A stretch of DNA of 64,000 nucleotides from Bacteroidetes bacterium HGW-Bacteroidetes-8 (GCA_002840895.1 PHCZ01000006.1:62001-126000); one strand, 5' to 3'. Shown: positions 42,463 to 52,674, counted from the stretch's first letter. The notes: generated by a model not told the origin, from the letters alone. Numbers and translations are program-made.

Positions 42463-43293
42463 ATGAAAAGAAAAATATTCTGCAAAATGAGAAGAGATAA
42501 AACGCTTTCGTGGATTGTTGCCGGGGCTCTTTTAGTAGCAGCTGTCGCCTGCGGCAAAGTTATGATTACAGGAAGAAGTCAGATGCTTCTTTTTAGTCAG
42601 GGGGAGCTGACCTCTCTTAGTAACCAGGCCTATACAGAGATTATGAGCAAATCTGTACCGTCAAATAATAGCACTCATATTAAAATGGTAAACAAAGTGG
42701 GGCAGGATCTCACTCAAGCGGTTGACAGATATGTAAAAGAGAAAGGATGGGATAAGTCGCTGGAGGGGATTACCTGGAAATTTGATGTTATAAAGAGCGA
42801 CCAGGTAAATGCTTTTTGTCTGCCAAACGGCAATATTGTCTTCTATGAGGGGATAATGAAGATCACAAACACCCCCGACCTGGTTGCGGTTGTAATGGGG
42901 CACGAAATAGCACACGCACTTGCTAAACACGGGAATGAGAGGATGAGTCAGGAGGCTCTTGTAGGGGTTGCAGGCCAGGCACTCTCTGCATACCTTGGAA
43001 GCGAGAGCGAAAAGACACAGATGTTGTTCGGACTGGCTTTCGGAGTGGGCACACAGCTCGGGGTGCTGCTTCCATACTCAAGAAAACACGAGTACGAGGC
43101 AGATCGGCTTGGCCTGATAATTATGGCAATGGCCGGATACGACATTAACGTTGCTCCCGGCTTCTGGGAGAAGATGAGTGCAGGGGGTAACTCAAAAATG
43201 GAGTTCTTTAGCACCCACCCATCCGATGCTAACAGAATAGCTCAGATAAAGAGGGTACTACCCGAAGCAGCGACCTATATTCCAAAAAAATAG
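42463..43293 (+). CDS. M48 family metalloprotease lipoprotein (LoiP/YcaL-like)
   Basis: A 276-residue protein with a lipoprotein signal ending AVAC (Cys30). The zinc protease motif HEIAH lies at residues 147-151, and the third ligand is probably Glu212 in HEYEADRLG. The family degrades misfolded or excess envelope proteins in the periplasm. The C-terminal FFSTHPSDANRIAQIK is the usual M48 end. It is convergent with the second TlpA-like gene. Confidence 0.93.
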   Translation: MKRKIFCKMRRDKTLSWIVAGALLVAAVACGKVMITGRSQMLLFSQGELTSLSNQAYTEIMSKSVPSNNSTHIKMVNKVGQDLTQAVDRYVKEKGWDKSLEGITWKFDVIKSDQVNAFCLPNGNIVFYEGIMKITNTPDLVAVVMGHEIAHALAKHGNERMSQEALVGVAGQALSAYLGSESEKTQMLFGLAFGVGTQLGVLLPYSRKHEYEADRLGLIIMAMAGYDINVAPGFWEKMSAGGNSKMEFFSTHPSDANRIAQIKRVLPEAATYIPKK

Positions 43294-43299
43294 AAGAAG

Positions 43300-43314
43300 G
43301 CCGGAAATTTCGGC
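43300..43314. terminator. Possible terminator hairpin between M48 protease and TlpA-like gene
   Basis: GCCGGAAATTTCGGC can form a short stem of GCCG/CGGC with a few weaker pairs. Reading the minus strand, a T-rich tract follows, so it suits the TlpA-like gene best. Confidence 0.35.
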
Positions 43315-43317
43315 AAA

Positions 43318-44658
43318 TTATTTCACTATAGAAGTCAGATACTCTTCTGTTGTTTTGTTTGATGGCCAAGGGGCATTTGCAGTGATAATGCGAAACTCCT
43401 TGTCGATGAATAAAAACCGAGGGATTGCGGAGAGGTTCCACTGTGTAATAAGTGCTTTGTCATTAGAATAGAGTTGAATAACACTCTTCTTTTCGGCTAT
43501 TATATGGTCCAGCCAGGGTTTTATCTCCTTATCGGTACATATAGAAATAAATACAATATCCTTTTCAGATAATTTATTGGCAAGAGCTTCAAAATATGGT
43601 GTCTCCCTAAGACAAGGCATACACCAGGTTGCCCAAAAATCTATAAACAGATACTTTCCCTTAAAATCACTCAACTTTAATTTGTTCAATTTCAGATCGG
43701 TCAACTCAATGTCATAAGCAGGAGATCCAGGCAAGATTGAACCGGATTTAGCCAAAAGAAAGTTTATCTCTCTCCGGCAATCTGGATTGGATATTGAATC
43801 AAACATCTCTGTCACTCTTTTAATTGACTCGTGCGTAGCGTTATTTGCCAGAAGATTTTTAACCTCAATCGCTTTTTGATACTCCTTGAACAGAGGTGTT
43901 AGCTCTATCCCTTCGGAGTATTTGGCATAACTGTTCATAAGAATCAACAGAAGAGCCCTTACAGCATCTATATCAATGAACTCATCTCTATTAACCTCCC
44001 CGATCAGAGTTTTTACATCTTTTGAAATTGATTCACGATAACTACTTAAAGCCTCTGATTTTTTCTCGGGACTTTCAAAGGGTTTTAATGATCCGGAATA
44101 GTTATAAATCATTATGTAACTTATTGCAACATCTGCACTTATTCTCGCATTCTCCATTTTTCTGAACTCTGGGGAGATGTTTTGTAAAGAGTTAAGCCTC
44201 TCTCTGCTTTTTTGAGCACTTAGCTTAATATATTCAATAGTTTCATCTATTGTATTTTGTATATTTCTTCCTCCAACCAGATAAGAACCGGCTTTGGGAA
44301 ACAGTCTTGCGCACAAATAGTTATTTGCCTCTGAACCCTTGCCTCTGAATAGAGAATTGTTTGAATCCTCATAGATTTCACACTCCAGATTATCACCAGG
44401 AGACAGATAAATCGTGTTTCTTCTGATTCTTAAATAAACAGGCTTTTCTAAGGGGATAATTGTGTCAAAAACCCCATTTTTGTCTTTAGAGACGAAGATT
44501 TCTCTTGATTTTCCAATTAAAGAAGCCGCACCATCATAATCGATGGAAACATATCCGCTTTCGCCGGATTTCATTACTCCGTGTATTCTGGCAACTCCTG
44601 ACTGCGCAGAGATAGCAACGTGAATAAACAATAAAACGATAGTTACAATAACTCTCAT
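43318..44658 (-). CDS. TlpA-like thioredoxin-domain protein, second copy
   Basis: A 446-residue exported protein with a signal peptide (MRVIVTIVLLFIHVAISAQ), an N-terminal DUF4369-like beta region, a helical middle, and a C-terminal TlpA-like domain with WCMPC in FWATWCMPCLRETP and the cis-Pro segment SAIPRFLFI. It is monocistronic, unlike the first copy in the SusCD operon. A role as a periplasmic thiol reductase or in delivering reducing power is inferred. Confidence 0.87.
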   Translation of the reverse strand: MRVIVTIVLLFIHVAISAQSGVARIHGVMKSGESGYVSIDYDGAASLIGKSREIFVSKDKNGVFDTIIPLEKPVYLRIRRNTIYLSPGDNLECEIYEDSNNSLFRGKGSEANNYLCARLFPKAGSYLVGGRNIQNTIDETIEYIKLSAQKSRERLNSLQNISPEFRKMENARISADVAISYIMIYNYSGSLKPFESPEKKSEALSSYRESISKDVKTLIGEVNRDEFIDIDAVRALLLILMNSYAKYSEGIELTPLFKEYQKAIEVKNLLANNATHESIKRVTEMFDSISNPDCRREINFLLAKSGSILPGSPAYDIELTDLKLNKLKLSDFKGKYLFIDFWATWCMPCLRETPYFEALANKLSEKDIVFISICTDKEIKPWLDHIIAEKKSVIQLYSNDKALITQWNLSAIPRFLFIDKEFRIITANAPWPSNKTTEEYLTSIVK

Positions 44659-44737
44659 AAAATTTTTAATAAATATCTGCTATTGACATAATAACGGTGT
44701 TAAGTTAAGAAAAAAAAGAAGATATTCTAAAATCTAG

Positions 44738-44745
44738 TATCTTTG
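44738..44745 (+). promoter_or_regulatory. -7 promoter box (TATCTTTG) for aspS
   Basis: TATCTTTG at the right distance for a transcript starting near 44752. This excludes the early in-frame ATG at 44745 and supports the ATG at 44778. Confidence 0.55.
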
Positions 44746-44777
44746 TGACCGAACATAAAAACAGAGATAAAACAATT

Positions 44778-46562
44778 ATGTATAGGACACACACTTGCGG
44801 AGAGCTACGCATAAGTAATGCAGGTCAACAGGTCACTTTAGCCGGATGGGTTCAGAGAATCCGTAAAATGGGGGGGATGAGTTTTTTAGATCTGCGGGAT
44901 CGTTACGGTATTACCCAACTCGTTATTGACGACAGCATCAGCCACGAGCTTAATGAGGTGGCCGGGAAGCTTGGCCGTGAGTATGTGATTCAGGCAAATG
45001 GCGTGGTGATGGAGAGGAGCAGCAAGAACGCAAAGATGCCTACAGGCGACATAGAGATAAAGATATCTGCAATAAATCTGCTCAATGCATCTCAAACACC
45101 CCCTTTTACTATTGAGGATGAGACCGACGGTGGTGAGGAGATTCGTGCAAAATACCGTTACATAGATCTTCGCCGTAATCCGCTCAAAAGGGCGCTTGAG
45201 TTGAGGCACAAAATGGCACAGGAGACACGCAAATACTTGGACAGCATTGGCTTTATAGAGGTAGAGACTCCGGTCCTGATAAAATCTACACCTGAGGGGG
45301 CCCGCGATTTCGTTGTCCCTTCAAGGATGAATCCGGGAGAGTTTTACGCTCTGCCTCAAAGTCCTCAAACCTTTAAGCAGCTGTTGATGGTTGCCGGTTA
45401 CGACAGATATTTTCAGATCGTGCGCTGCTTCCGTGACGAGGACCTTCGTGCAGACAGGCAGCCGGAGTTTACCCAGATAGACTGCGAGATGTCCTTTGTA
45501 GAGAGGGAAGATATTCTCAACACATTTGAGGGGATGACCAAGGCACTTTTCAAAAATGTGCTGGGGCTTGAGTTTGCAGATGCCTTCCCAAGAATCTCCT
45601 ACTCGGATGCGATGAAATTTTACGGGTCAGACAAACCGGATATTCGTTTCGGGATGAAGATTGCAGAGCTGAAGAACTTACAGAGTGAGCAGGAGGATTT
45701 GGTTAGCGGAAAGAGTTTCCCTGTTTTTGACTCTGCCCAATATGTTGGTGCAATTTGTGTCGAGGGGGCAGCTGCCTATACCCGCAAACAGCTGGACGAG
45801 CTCACCGAATGGGTTAAGCGTCCGCAGATAGGCGCCAAAGGTCTTGTATATATAAGGGTTGCCGAAGATGGAATCAAATCATCTGCAGATAAATTCTACA
45901 CTCCGCAAGATCTATCTGCAATTGCAGATAGAGTGGGGGCAAAGGTGGGAGACCTCATTTTGATTCTGGCCGGGGAGAAGAAGAGAACTCAGGAGGCTTT
46001 AGGAACGCTGCGTATTGAGATGGGCAACCGACTTGGTCTTCGTAAAAGTGACCACTATGCACCACTATGGGTGTATGACTTCCCGCTGTTGGAGTGGGAC
46101 GAAGAGAGCGAGCGTTTCTACGCAATGCACCACCCATTTACCTCACCAAAACCTGAGGATATGGAAAAGTTCTACAGCGATAACAGAGAGGATATTGCAG
46201 ATGTTGCGGCCAATGCATACGACTTTGTTTTAAACGGAACCGAGATTGGCGGAGGCTCTATAAGGATTCACGACTCTGCCGTACAAAAGAGGATGTTTGA
46301 GGTGCTTGGTTTTTCGTCGGATGAGGCAGACTATAAATTTGGGTTTATCATAAACGCTTTTAAATTTGGCGCACCGCCTCACGGTGGCATTGCTTTCGGG
46401 TTTGACCGTTTCTGCGCGCTCTTTGGAGGTCAGGAGACTATCCGCGACTATATCGCCTTCCCCAAAAACAACTCCGGCCGGGATGTGATGCTGGATGCTC
46501 CGTCAAAAATTGATGAATCACAAATGGACGAGCTCTTTTTAAAGAGTACAGTAAAGAGGTAA
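44778..46562 (+). CDS. aspS: Aspartate-tRNA ligase (class II)
   Basis: A 594-residue protein, the normal length for bacterial AspRS with an insertion domain. An OB-fold anticodon-binding domain is at the N-terminus; class II motif 2 is [18 protein letters not shown], the GAD insertion lies in the middle, and motif 3 is GIAFGFDRF. It charges tRNA-Asp in the cytoplasm. The start [11 protein letters not shown] is chosen from the -7 box and from family length. Confidence 0.97.
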   Translation: MYRTHTCGELRISNAGQQVTLAGWVQRIRKMGGMSFLDLRDRYGITQLVIDDSISHELNEVAGKLGREYVIQANGVVMERSSKNAKMPTGDIEIKISAINLLNASQTPPFTIEDETDGGEEIRAKYRYIDLRRNPLKRALELRHKMAQETRKYLDSIGFIEVETPVLIKSTPEGARDFVVPSRMNPGEFYALPQSPQTFKQLLMVAGYDRYFQIVRCFRDEDLRADRQPEFTQIDCEMSFVEREDILNTFEGMTKALFKNVLGLEFADAFPRISYSDAMKFYGSDKPDIRFGMKIAELKNLQSEQEDLVSGKSFPVFDSAQYVGAICVEGAAAYTRKQLDELTEWVKRPQIGAKGLVYIRVAEDGIKSSADKFYTPQDLSAIADRVGAKVGDLILILAGEKKRTQEALGTLRIEMGNRLGLRKSDHYAPLWVYDFPLLEWDEESERFYAMHHPFTSPKPEDMEKFYSDNREDIADVAANAYDFVLNGTEIGGGSIRIHDSAVQKRMFEVLGFSSDEADYKFGFIINAFKFGAPPHGGIAFGFDRFCALFGGQETIRDYIAFPKNNSGRDVMLDAPSKIDESQMDELFLKSTVKR

Positions 46563-46579
46563 TAATCTGAAATAAAAAT

Positions 46580-47665
46580 ATGGGACTGCTCATCTTCTAT
46601 CTGCTGCTTGCGCTGTCTGTCTCTTTCCTCTGTTCGGTGATGGAGGCGGTACTACTCACAACTCCTATGTCATTCATCTCTATGAAGGAGAGCGATGACG
46701 CAAAATCTGCCTCAATTTTTCGCAAGCTTAAGCAAAACATAGATAGGCCACTATCTGCAATTCTCTCATTAAACACAATTGCTCACACCGTTGGTGCAGC
46801 AGGTGTGGGAGCCCAGGCGGCAATTATTTTCGGGGATGCCTACTTTGCAGTTATATCGGCAGTATTGACGCTTCTTATACTTGTCTTTTCTGAGATTTTG
46901 CCAAAGACAATTGGTTCCTACTACTGGAAATCCATTGCTATGGCTTCCGGCAGAATCATCAATGCAATGGTATATATTACATACCCTCTGGTTGTTATCT
47001 CGGAGATGTTTACTAAGATTATTTCCGGAGGCAGCAGCGGAGAGCCCACAGTGAGCAGGGAGGAGTTTTCTGCAATAGTTAATATCGGAGAGCAGGAGGG
47101 AGTTATTGGAATCTCGGAGAGCAGAATTATCCAGAATCTTATAAGGCTTCGTAATATTAAGGTGGAGGATGTGATGACACCTCGGGTTGTTGTTGAGACT
47201 GCACCGGAAGATATGACCATAGACGAATTCTATAAAGTTAAAAGCTACAGGGGCTTTTCCCGTATTCCTGTCTACTCCGGTCATAGCAAGGAGGATATCA
47301 CCGGGTTTGTCTACAGGCAGGATGTCACAGAAAATCTTGCAAACGACAACTTCGGGATTACACTGGCTTCAATCAAGAAGCCAATAACTGTTGTACCCAA
47401 TGTACAACCAATCACTGTTCTGTGGGAGAAGCTTCTCTCTCAAAAGTCACATATTGCAATTGTGGTAGATGAGTATGGAGGCCTGGAGGGGGTAGTTACC
47501 CTGGAAGATGTAATCGAGACCATTCTTGGCCTCGAAATTATGGATGACCGTGACGTTAATGCAGATATGCAGCAGTTCGCACGCGAACGCTGGAGTATTA
47601 GACTCAAGAAATATAAGGAGTTAGCAGATCAGGACAATCTAAAAACCCCACCGGATAAGTTATAA
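46580..47665 (+). CDS. CNNM/CorC-type membrane protein with DUF21 and CBS domains
   Basis: A 361-residue protein: a DUF21 transmembrane part of three to four helices (to about residue 150) followed by a CBS pair with VMTPRVVVETAPEDMT and a HIAIVVDEYGGLEGVVTLEDVIE end. It lacks the C-terminal CorC_HlyC domain that full-length members carry, ending about 30 residues after the second CBS. The family exports magnesium or regulates ion transport. It is 17 bases downstream of aspS. Confidence 0.9.
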   Translation: MGLLIFYLLLALSVSFLCSVMEAVLLTTPMSFISMKESDDAKSASIFRKLKQNIDRPLSAILSLNTIAHTVGAAGVGAQAAIIFGDAYFAVISAVLTLLILVFSEILPKTIGSYYWKSIAMASGRIINAMVYITYPLVVISEMFTKIISGGSSGEPTVSREEFSAIVNIGEQEGVIGISESRIIQNLIRLRNIKVEDVMTPRVVVETAPEDMTIDEFYKVKSYRGFSRIPVYSGHSKEDITGFVYRQDVTENLANDNFGITLASIKKPITVVPNVQPITVLWEKLLSQKSHIAIVVDEYGGLEGVVTLEDVIETILGLEIMDDRDVNADMQQFARERWSIRLKKYKELADQDNLKTPPDKL

Positions 47666-47699
47666 TCAATAACCTCTCCGGTAATAGGGTCGTCTCCTG

Positions 47700-48758
47700 T
47701 TATTCAAGAATCGCGATAAGCTTTTCGGCCAGTTTGCCAAAACTTTTTCCATCTTCGCGATCCATCAGAGCAATAGGCTCCCCGGCATCTCCGCTCTCGC
47801 GGATACTCTGGATAAGGGGAATCTGGCCTAGTAGCGGGACATTAAATTTCTTTGCCATCACTGCGCAACCATCCTTGCCAAAAATATAGTATCTGTTGTT
47901 GGGAAGCTCTTCGGGTGTAAACCACGACATATTCTCAACCAGCCCCAGAATCGGCTTGTCAATATTTTTTGATCGGAACATATTTATCCCCTTCTCCACA
48001 TCTGCAAGCGCAACCGGTTGAGGGGTACTCACCACAATTGCCCCGGAAAGCGGAATATCTTGAACCAGAGATATATGAATATCGCCGGTTCCCGGAGGGA
48101 GGTCTATCAGCAGAAAGTCAAGTTCACCCCATTGAACCTGAAGAATCATCTGCTTTAGGGCGTTGCTTGCCATTGGCCCTCTCCAGATAAGCGGTTGGTC
48201 CGGTTTTGAAAAATAGCCGATGGACATCCACTTTACCCCATATTTTTCGATAGGAATAATCATCTCTTTTCCGGTTGAGTCATCTACCTGAGGATGCTCA
48301 AACTCTGTATCTGTCATCTTGGGAACAGAGGGGCCGTAAACATCTGCATCGGACAGCCCTACGCGAAAACCAGCCCTGGCAAGCGCAATTGCAAGATTTA
48401 CCGCAACGGTAGATTTCCCGACGCCACCTTTTCCGCTAGCAATGGCAACTATATGACGCACATTTTCCAGCGACTCCTGGCCCAGAGCCACCGTTTGACG
48501 TTTTTGAATCTTACGCTCTCTCACCAGCTCCATTATGGAGATCTTAAACTCCTCTGCCGGAAATGCCCTCCTGAGAGCCTCCTCACAACTCTTTTTGATT
48601 GAAGAGGAGAGTGCGTCCGGAGAGGGGAAGACCAGCTTAAACCGCACCTTGCCATCCTCAATCTTAATATCCTCAACCATTCCCAATGTTACTACATCTA
48701 TCTCCTTAACAGGGTGCTGCACACCCCTAAGAGCCTCCTCTACTAATTTTATGTCCAT
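47700..48758 (-). CDS. mrp: Mrp/ApbC/NBP35-type iron-sulfur cluster carrier ATPase
   Basis: A 352-residue protein with an N-terminal MIP18-like (DUF59) domain and a C-terminal deviant-Walker A ATPase (GKGGVGKSTVAVN), then DADVYGPSVPKM and LIDLPPGTGDIHISL. Family members bind and transfer [4Fe-4S] clusters to target apoproteins. A CxxC pair in the usual place (near PNNRYYIFGKDG) is not evident, so the cluster-binding cysteines may be missing. The start MDIKLVEEALRGV is preferred over an upstream ATG that adds eight residues. Confidence 0.85.
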   Translation of the reverse strand: MDIKLVEEALRGVQHPVKEIDVVTLGMVEDIKIEDGKVRFKLVFPSPDALSSSIKKSCEEALRRAFPAEEFKISIMELVRERKIQKRQTVALGQESLENVRHIVAIASGKGGVGKSTVAVNLAIALARAGFRVGLSDADVYGPSVPKMTDTEFEHPQVDDSTGKEMIIPIEKYGVKWMSIGYFSKPDQPLIWRGPMASNALKQMILQVQWGELDFLLIDLPPGTGDIHISLVQDIPLSGAIVVSTPQPVALADVEKGINMFRSKNIDKPILGLVENMSWFTPEELPNNRYYIFGKDGCAVMAKKFNVPLLGQIPLIQSIRESGDAGEPIALMDREDGKSFGKLAEKLIAILE

Positions 48759-48832
48759 AAAAAGAATTTTACATATTAACAATAAACCCGAAAAAAGGTT
48801 TCCCTGACAGAATTTTTAATAAAACATTTTAC

Positions 48833-48861
48833 AAAAAGAGGCCGCCACAGGGCCGCCTCTT
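48833..48861 (-). terminator. Rho-independent terminator after the S46 peptidase gene
   Basis: On the minus strand a stem of AAGAGGCGGCC and GGCGGCCTCTT, with one G-G mismatch and a four-base loop, is followed by a T-tract. It lies between the S46 gene and mrp. Confidence 0.85.
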
Positions 48862-48903
48862 ATGAATCTTACTATCTAATAAACTCTGATTAATTGACAA
48901 ATC

Positions 48904-51051
48904 TTATTTTACGATTGTCATCTCATCAATCAGATGTTTTGCGTTGCCATATTTTTCTACGATGAAAAGGACATAACGAATATCTACATTTATACATCTC
49001 TGGAGTGTTGGTTCAAAGATGATGTCTCCGCTCATAGCCTCCCAGTTTCCGTCAAAAGCACAGCCGATAAGTTCACCTTTTGCATTTAATACAGGACTTC
49101 CTGAGTTACCGCCGGTGATGTCGTTATTGGTTAGAAAAGCAACAGGGAGCTCTCCGTTAGCCATTGCATACTGGCCATAATCTTTTGCTTTGTAAAGCTG
49201 CTTGAGCTTTTCCGGAACCACAAACTCCCAGTTGTTAGGATCCTCTTTCTCCATTACCCCTGTGAGTGTTGTAACGTGCTCATAAAGAACAGCATCTTTT
49301 GGAGAGTAGTTAAGAACTTGTCCGTAGGTCAAACGCATTGTTGAGTTTGCATCCGGATACATTGCTTCACCTTTTTTCATCTCAAGTTGACCCGCGATAT
49401 AGGCTTTTTGTCCCAGAGAGTAGTTTGCATTTGCTGCACCGGCGGCAAACTGGAGTTTCGGCATCAAGACAAAAATACTCTTTCCAACCTCCAAAGCCGG
49501 GTCGCTAAGAATTACCTCAGGAGCGGCAGCAAGAGCTTTATCAATCTTCTCTTTTGAAGAGAAGATGGTTCTGTTGAACATATCATCTACAAAAGCGTCT
49601 ACATCTCCACCGAATTTTGAATCTATATCTGCAAAGAAAGATGGTCTGTCGGCTGCCTTTACCTTATCTCTGTAAACTTTGATAAGAGCCTTTGCAACCT
49701 TGCGGTCTGTTGGCTCCGAGTAGTTAACAAAGAAGGCATTAATACGACCCTCCAGCCCTTTTGCAGCCTTCATCGCCTCTTCTTTATCTCCTTTTGAAAG
49801 TGCATTTGCAACCGGGGCGTAGTGATTGGCAACGGCAGTAAGTTCAATATTCATCAAAGTCTCTTGAAGGTATTTCAAAAGGTAGAGAATCTCTGCTCTC
49901 TGCGCAACCGAGGTGTTTATAAACTCCAGAGCTTTTCCATATTTCTCAATACGCTTTTTATCTTTATTAACCCACTCTGTGAAGGCTCTCTCTTCTTGGG
50001 CGCGACGCTCCTGAACATTAAGCTTGGCAAAGGTTTCGTTCATACCCATTGCTTTCTTCCAGAAGTTGGAAGAGCTTGCATATTTGCTCGAGTACTGCAG
50101 ACGAATTTTAGGATCTGCAATCATATCCTCCATAAGTACGTCTTGACGAATACCTCTGGCATAGATGGTGATTGCGTTATTGATCTCACTTGTCTCCTTA
50201 ACCTCAGAGCTGGTCATAAAACGACTGGTTCTTCCGGGGTAACCCAAAATCATTGCAAAATCGTTCTGCTCAACACCTTTAAGAGAGATGGTCAGATGCT
50301 TCTTAGGGATATATGGTTTGTTATCTGCCGAATAGGCTGCAGGATTGTTGTCTTTATCTGCATATACGCGGAAGATAGAGAAGTCTCCTGTATGTCTTGG
50401 CCACATCCAGTTGTCTGTATCTGCGCCGAATTTACCGATTGATGAAGGGGGTGCACCAACGAAACGAACGTCATTAAACACTTTGGAAACAATAAGATAA
50501 TATGAATTTCCACCATACATTGAGGCAACTTTGGCTGTTAAATATTTATTATCTCCTACCGCTTTTTTGATAAGCTCATCGGTAACATTTTTTATTGCTT
50601 GTTGTCTCTCTTGATCGGAATTTGCACTCTTGGAAGCCTTTTCGATCTCTTTTGTTATGTCTGTAAAGCTCTCCAGAAAGGTGACCGAAAGGCCTGGCGA
50701 AGGGAGCTCCTGGGCGCGACTCATTGCCCAGAACCCGTGTTGTAGATAGTCATTCTCAACAGTGCTAAGTTTTTGAATAGTACCGTATCCACAGTGGTGG
50801 TTTGTAAGAACCAACCCCTCGCCGGAGATAATCTCACCGGTACAACCACCGCCAAAATGGACTATTGCGTCCTTTAGACTTGTGTTGTTAATGTCATAGA
50901 TCTCTTTTGCAGTGAGTTTAAGTCCCAGTTCGGACATCTTCTTCATATTGAGCTTCTCTATCAACGGAAGCAGCCACATTCCTTCGTCGGCTCTCATCGG
51001 GCTCAAAGAGAGGAGGATGGCAATTAAAATTAGCAGGCCTGTTTTTTTCAT
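48904..51051 (-). CDS. S46 family dipeptidyl-peptidase (DPP7-like)
   Basis: A 715-residue exported serine peptidase with a signal peptide. The catalytic His is in NHHCGYG near residue 88, Asp in GADTDNWMWPRHTGDF, and Ser in TGGNSGSPV near residue 653. The specificity position is the Gly in AFDGNWE; the DPP7 type has Gly there and DPP11 has Arg, so this should release hydrophobic-type dipeptides rather than Asp/Glu ones. It supports use of peptides as carbon and nitrogen source and fits the peptide-like SusCD locus. A TATCTTTG box at 51095-51102 fits its promoter. Confidence 0.95.
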   Translation of the reverse strand: MKKTGLLILIAILLSLSPMRADEGMWLLPLIEKLNMKKMSELGLKLTAKEIYDINNTSLKDAIVHFGGGCTGEIISGEGLVLTNHHCGYGTIQKLSTVENDYLQHGFWAMSRAQELPSPGLSVTFLESFTDITKEIEKASKSANSDQERQQAIKNVTDELIKKAVGDNKYLTAKVASMYGGNSYYLIVSKVFNDVRFVGAPPSSIGKFGADTDNWMWPRHTGDFSIFRVYADKDNNPAAYSADNKPYIPKKHLTISLKGVEQNDFAMILGYPGRTSRFMTSSEVKETSEINNAITIYARGIRQDVLMEDMIADPKIRLQYSSKYASSSNFWKKAMGMNETFAKLNVQERRAQEERAFTEWVNKDKKRIEKYGKALEFINTSVAQRAEILYLLKYLQETLMNIELTAVANHYAPVANALSKGDKEEAMKAAKGLEGRINAFFVNYSEPTDRKVAKALIKVYRDKVKAADRPSFFADIDSKFGGDVDAFVDDMFNRTIFSSKEKIDKALAAAPEVILSDPALEVGKSIFVLMPKLQFAAGAANANYSLGQKAYIAGQLEMKKGEAMYPDANSTMRLTYGQVLNYSPKDAVLYEHVTTLTGVMEKEDPNNWEFVVPEKLKQLYKAKDYGQYAMANGELPVAFLTNNDITGGNSGSPVLNAKGELIGCAFDGNWEAMSGDIIFEPTLQRCINVDIRYVLFIVEKYGNAKHLIDEMTIVK

Positions 51052-51094
51052 TTTTTATTACTATTTTTACTTGGTTTGTTTTTTTTGGTAAAGA

Positions 51095-51102
51095 CAAAGA
51101 TA
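51095..51102 (-). promoter_or_regulatory. -7 promoter box (TATCTTTG) for the S46 peptidase
   Basis: Minus-strand TATCTTTG, 44 bases before the ATG at 51051. A -33 element at the right distance was not found. Confidence 0.5.
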
Positions 51103-51109
51103 AATAATT

Positions 51110-52243
51110 ATGCCAACTAAAGTTCTCATAATAGTTGATAAGTTCAAAGGCAGTCTTACTGCCCGTGAAGCCTCTGCTGCAATCTCGGCCGGGATAAGAA
51201 TGCATCTGCCCGATATCGAAATAGAGCAGATACCGCTTGCAGATGGCGGGGAGGGGACTATTGAGGCAGTTGAGCATTTGGGAGATGAGAAGTTCTTTGT
51301 CACGGCAGTAGATCCGCTGGGTCGCAAAATTGAGGTTCCGGTTCTGAGGACAGGAAACAAGGTGCTTTGTGAGATGGCAAAATCTACGGGACTTAATTTT
51401 TTATCTAAACAGGAGAGAGATCCGCTTAAAACCAGCAGCTATGGTTTGGGTATGGTAATTAATACGGTTGCTAAAATGGGTTACTCCAAAATCTTAATGG
51501 GCATAGGTGGAAGCTCTACAAATGATGCAGGAGCCGGGATGCTTGAGGCTCTTGGCTATGTTTTTATTGACAAAGATGGGAATCCTGCAAAGAGTGGGCA
51601 CTATATGACAGGAGGAGATCTTTTAAATGTTGCTGGCATAGATGACTCATCGGTTGCGCCATATATACGCAATCTCAAAATTGAGGTGGCTTGTGATGTT
51701 AATAACCCACTTACAGGGATTTACGGAGCGAGTAGAGTCTATGGGCCACAAAAGGGGGCAAAACCCGAGGATGTTGTTATTCTAGAAGAGGGTGTTCAAA
51801 ACTTTGCGAGGATATCTGCAAGATATCTGGGATACGACCACTCAGATAACTCCGGAGCAGGTGCGGCAGGGGGGATGGGCTTTGCACTAAACGCATTCCT
51901 TAATGCGACTCTTATGAGCGGATGGAGAGTTCTTTTTGATTTTATGAAGATTGAGGATAGAGTTGATGAAGCAGACCTTGTGATTACCGGCGAGGGTCGT
52001 GTAGATGGTCAGAGTATCTCGGGAAAACTTTTAGATGGTGTGGTGGAGATCTGTTTAAAACATAGAAAAAGGCTGTGGATAATATGTGGAGACAATCTAC
52101 TTACAAGCAGAGAATTAGAGAGAATTGGGGTAGAGCGGCTCTTCTCTGTATCGCAATTTGAGCCCTCAAAAGAGAGGGCAATTGCCAATGCAAAGAGCTA
52201 TGTAGAAAAAATTTCACAACTTGCTGCAACTTTTCTTAAGTAA
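51110..52243 (+). CDS. Glycerate kinase (GarK/GlxK type)
   Basis: A 377-residue protein with family motifs: DKFKGSLTAREASAAI at the start, PLADGGEGT, a central GIGGSSTNDAGAGMLEALG, and the GEGRVDGQSISGK nucleotide-binding end. It phosphorylates glycerate to 2-phosphoglycerate in the cytoplasm. It is divergent from the S46 gene with a 58-base gap. Confidence 0.95.
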   Translation: MPTKVLIIVDKFKGSLTAREASAAISAGIRMHLPDIEIEQIPLADGGEGTIEAVEHLGDEKFFVTAVDPLGRKIEVPVLRTGNKVLCEMAKSTGLNFLSKQERDPLKTSSYGLGMVINTVAKMGYSKILMGIGGSSTNDAGAGMLEALGYVFIDKDGNPAKSGHYMTGGDLLNVAGIDDSSVAPYIRNLKIEVACDVNNPLTGIYGASRVYGPQKGAKPEDVVILEEGVQNFARISARYLGYDHSDNSGAGAAGGMGFALNAFLNATLMSGWRVLFDFMKIEDRVDEADLVITGEGRVDGQSISGKLLDGVVEICLKHRKRLWIICGDNLLTSRELERIGVERLFSVSQFEPSKERAIANAKSYVEKISQLAATFLK

Positions 52244-52281
52244 CCTCCGTCTAACAGGCAAACAACTTAAAAATTACAATT

Positions 52282-52644
52282 ATGGATTTGGAAGGAATTT
52301 TCGCAATCGTTACCCCTTTTATAACAGCAATTTCAATTATTCTTATTGTTTTTATAGTAAAGCTAAAAAGGGACAAATCAAGGAATGAAGTAATAGTCAA
52401 AGCCTTGGAACATGGAGTAGAGTTGTCGCCAGAACTACTCAAAACAGATACAGAGCAGAAAAAAAGAGACCCCTTAACATCTGCTTTGGTAACAATAGGG
52501 GTTGGAATAGGACTTTTTATTTCACTGTTTCTCTTCTTTGACCAACTTAAATTTGCTGCATTTGGATTAATTCCGCTGTTTATCGGGCTTGGTCAGTTAG
52601 CAGGGTATCTAATCAACAAAAACAGAGGAGAGACAAAGAAATAA
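52282..52644 (+). CDS. Small membrane protein (DUF6249-like)
   Basis: A 120-residue protein with an N-terminal helix (IFAIVTPFITAISIILIVFIV), a charged stretch (KLKRDKSRNEVIVKALEHGVELSPELL), and two C-terminal helices. This pattern fits the DUF6249 family, often found beside ECF sigma genes in Bacteroidota. It may sense envelope state for the downstream sigma factor (30-base gap); that link is inference. Confidence 0.65.
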   Translation: MDLEGIFAIVTPFITAISIILIVFIVKLKRDKSRNEVIVKALEHGVELSPELLKTDTEQKKRDPLTSALVTIGVGIGLFISLFLFFDQLKFAAFGLIPLFIGLGQLAGYLINKNRGETKK

Positions 52645-52674
52645 CTGCCAGTAAAAGTTTAAGTAACACCCCGG

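Noticed and set aside
49822-50442. Plus-strand open frame of 206 codons inside the S46 peptidase gene
   Set aside because: It lies antisense to a clear enzyme and has no protein features.
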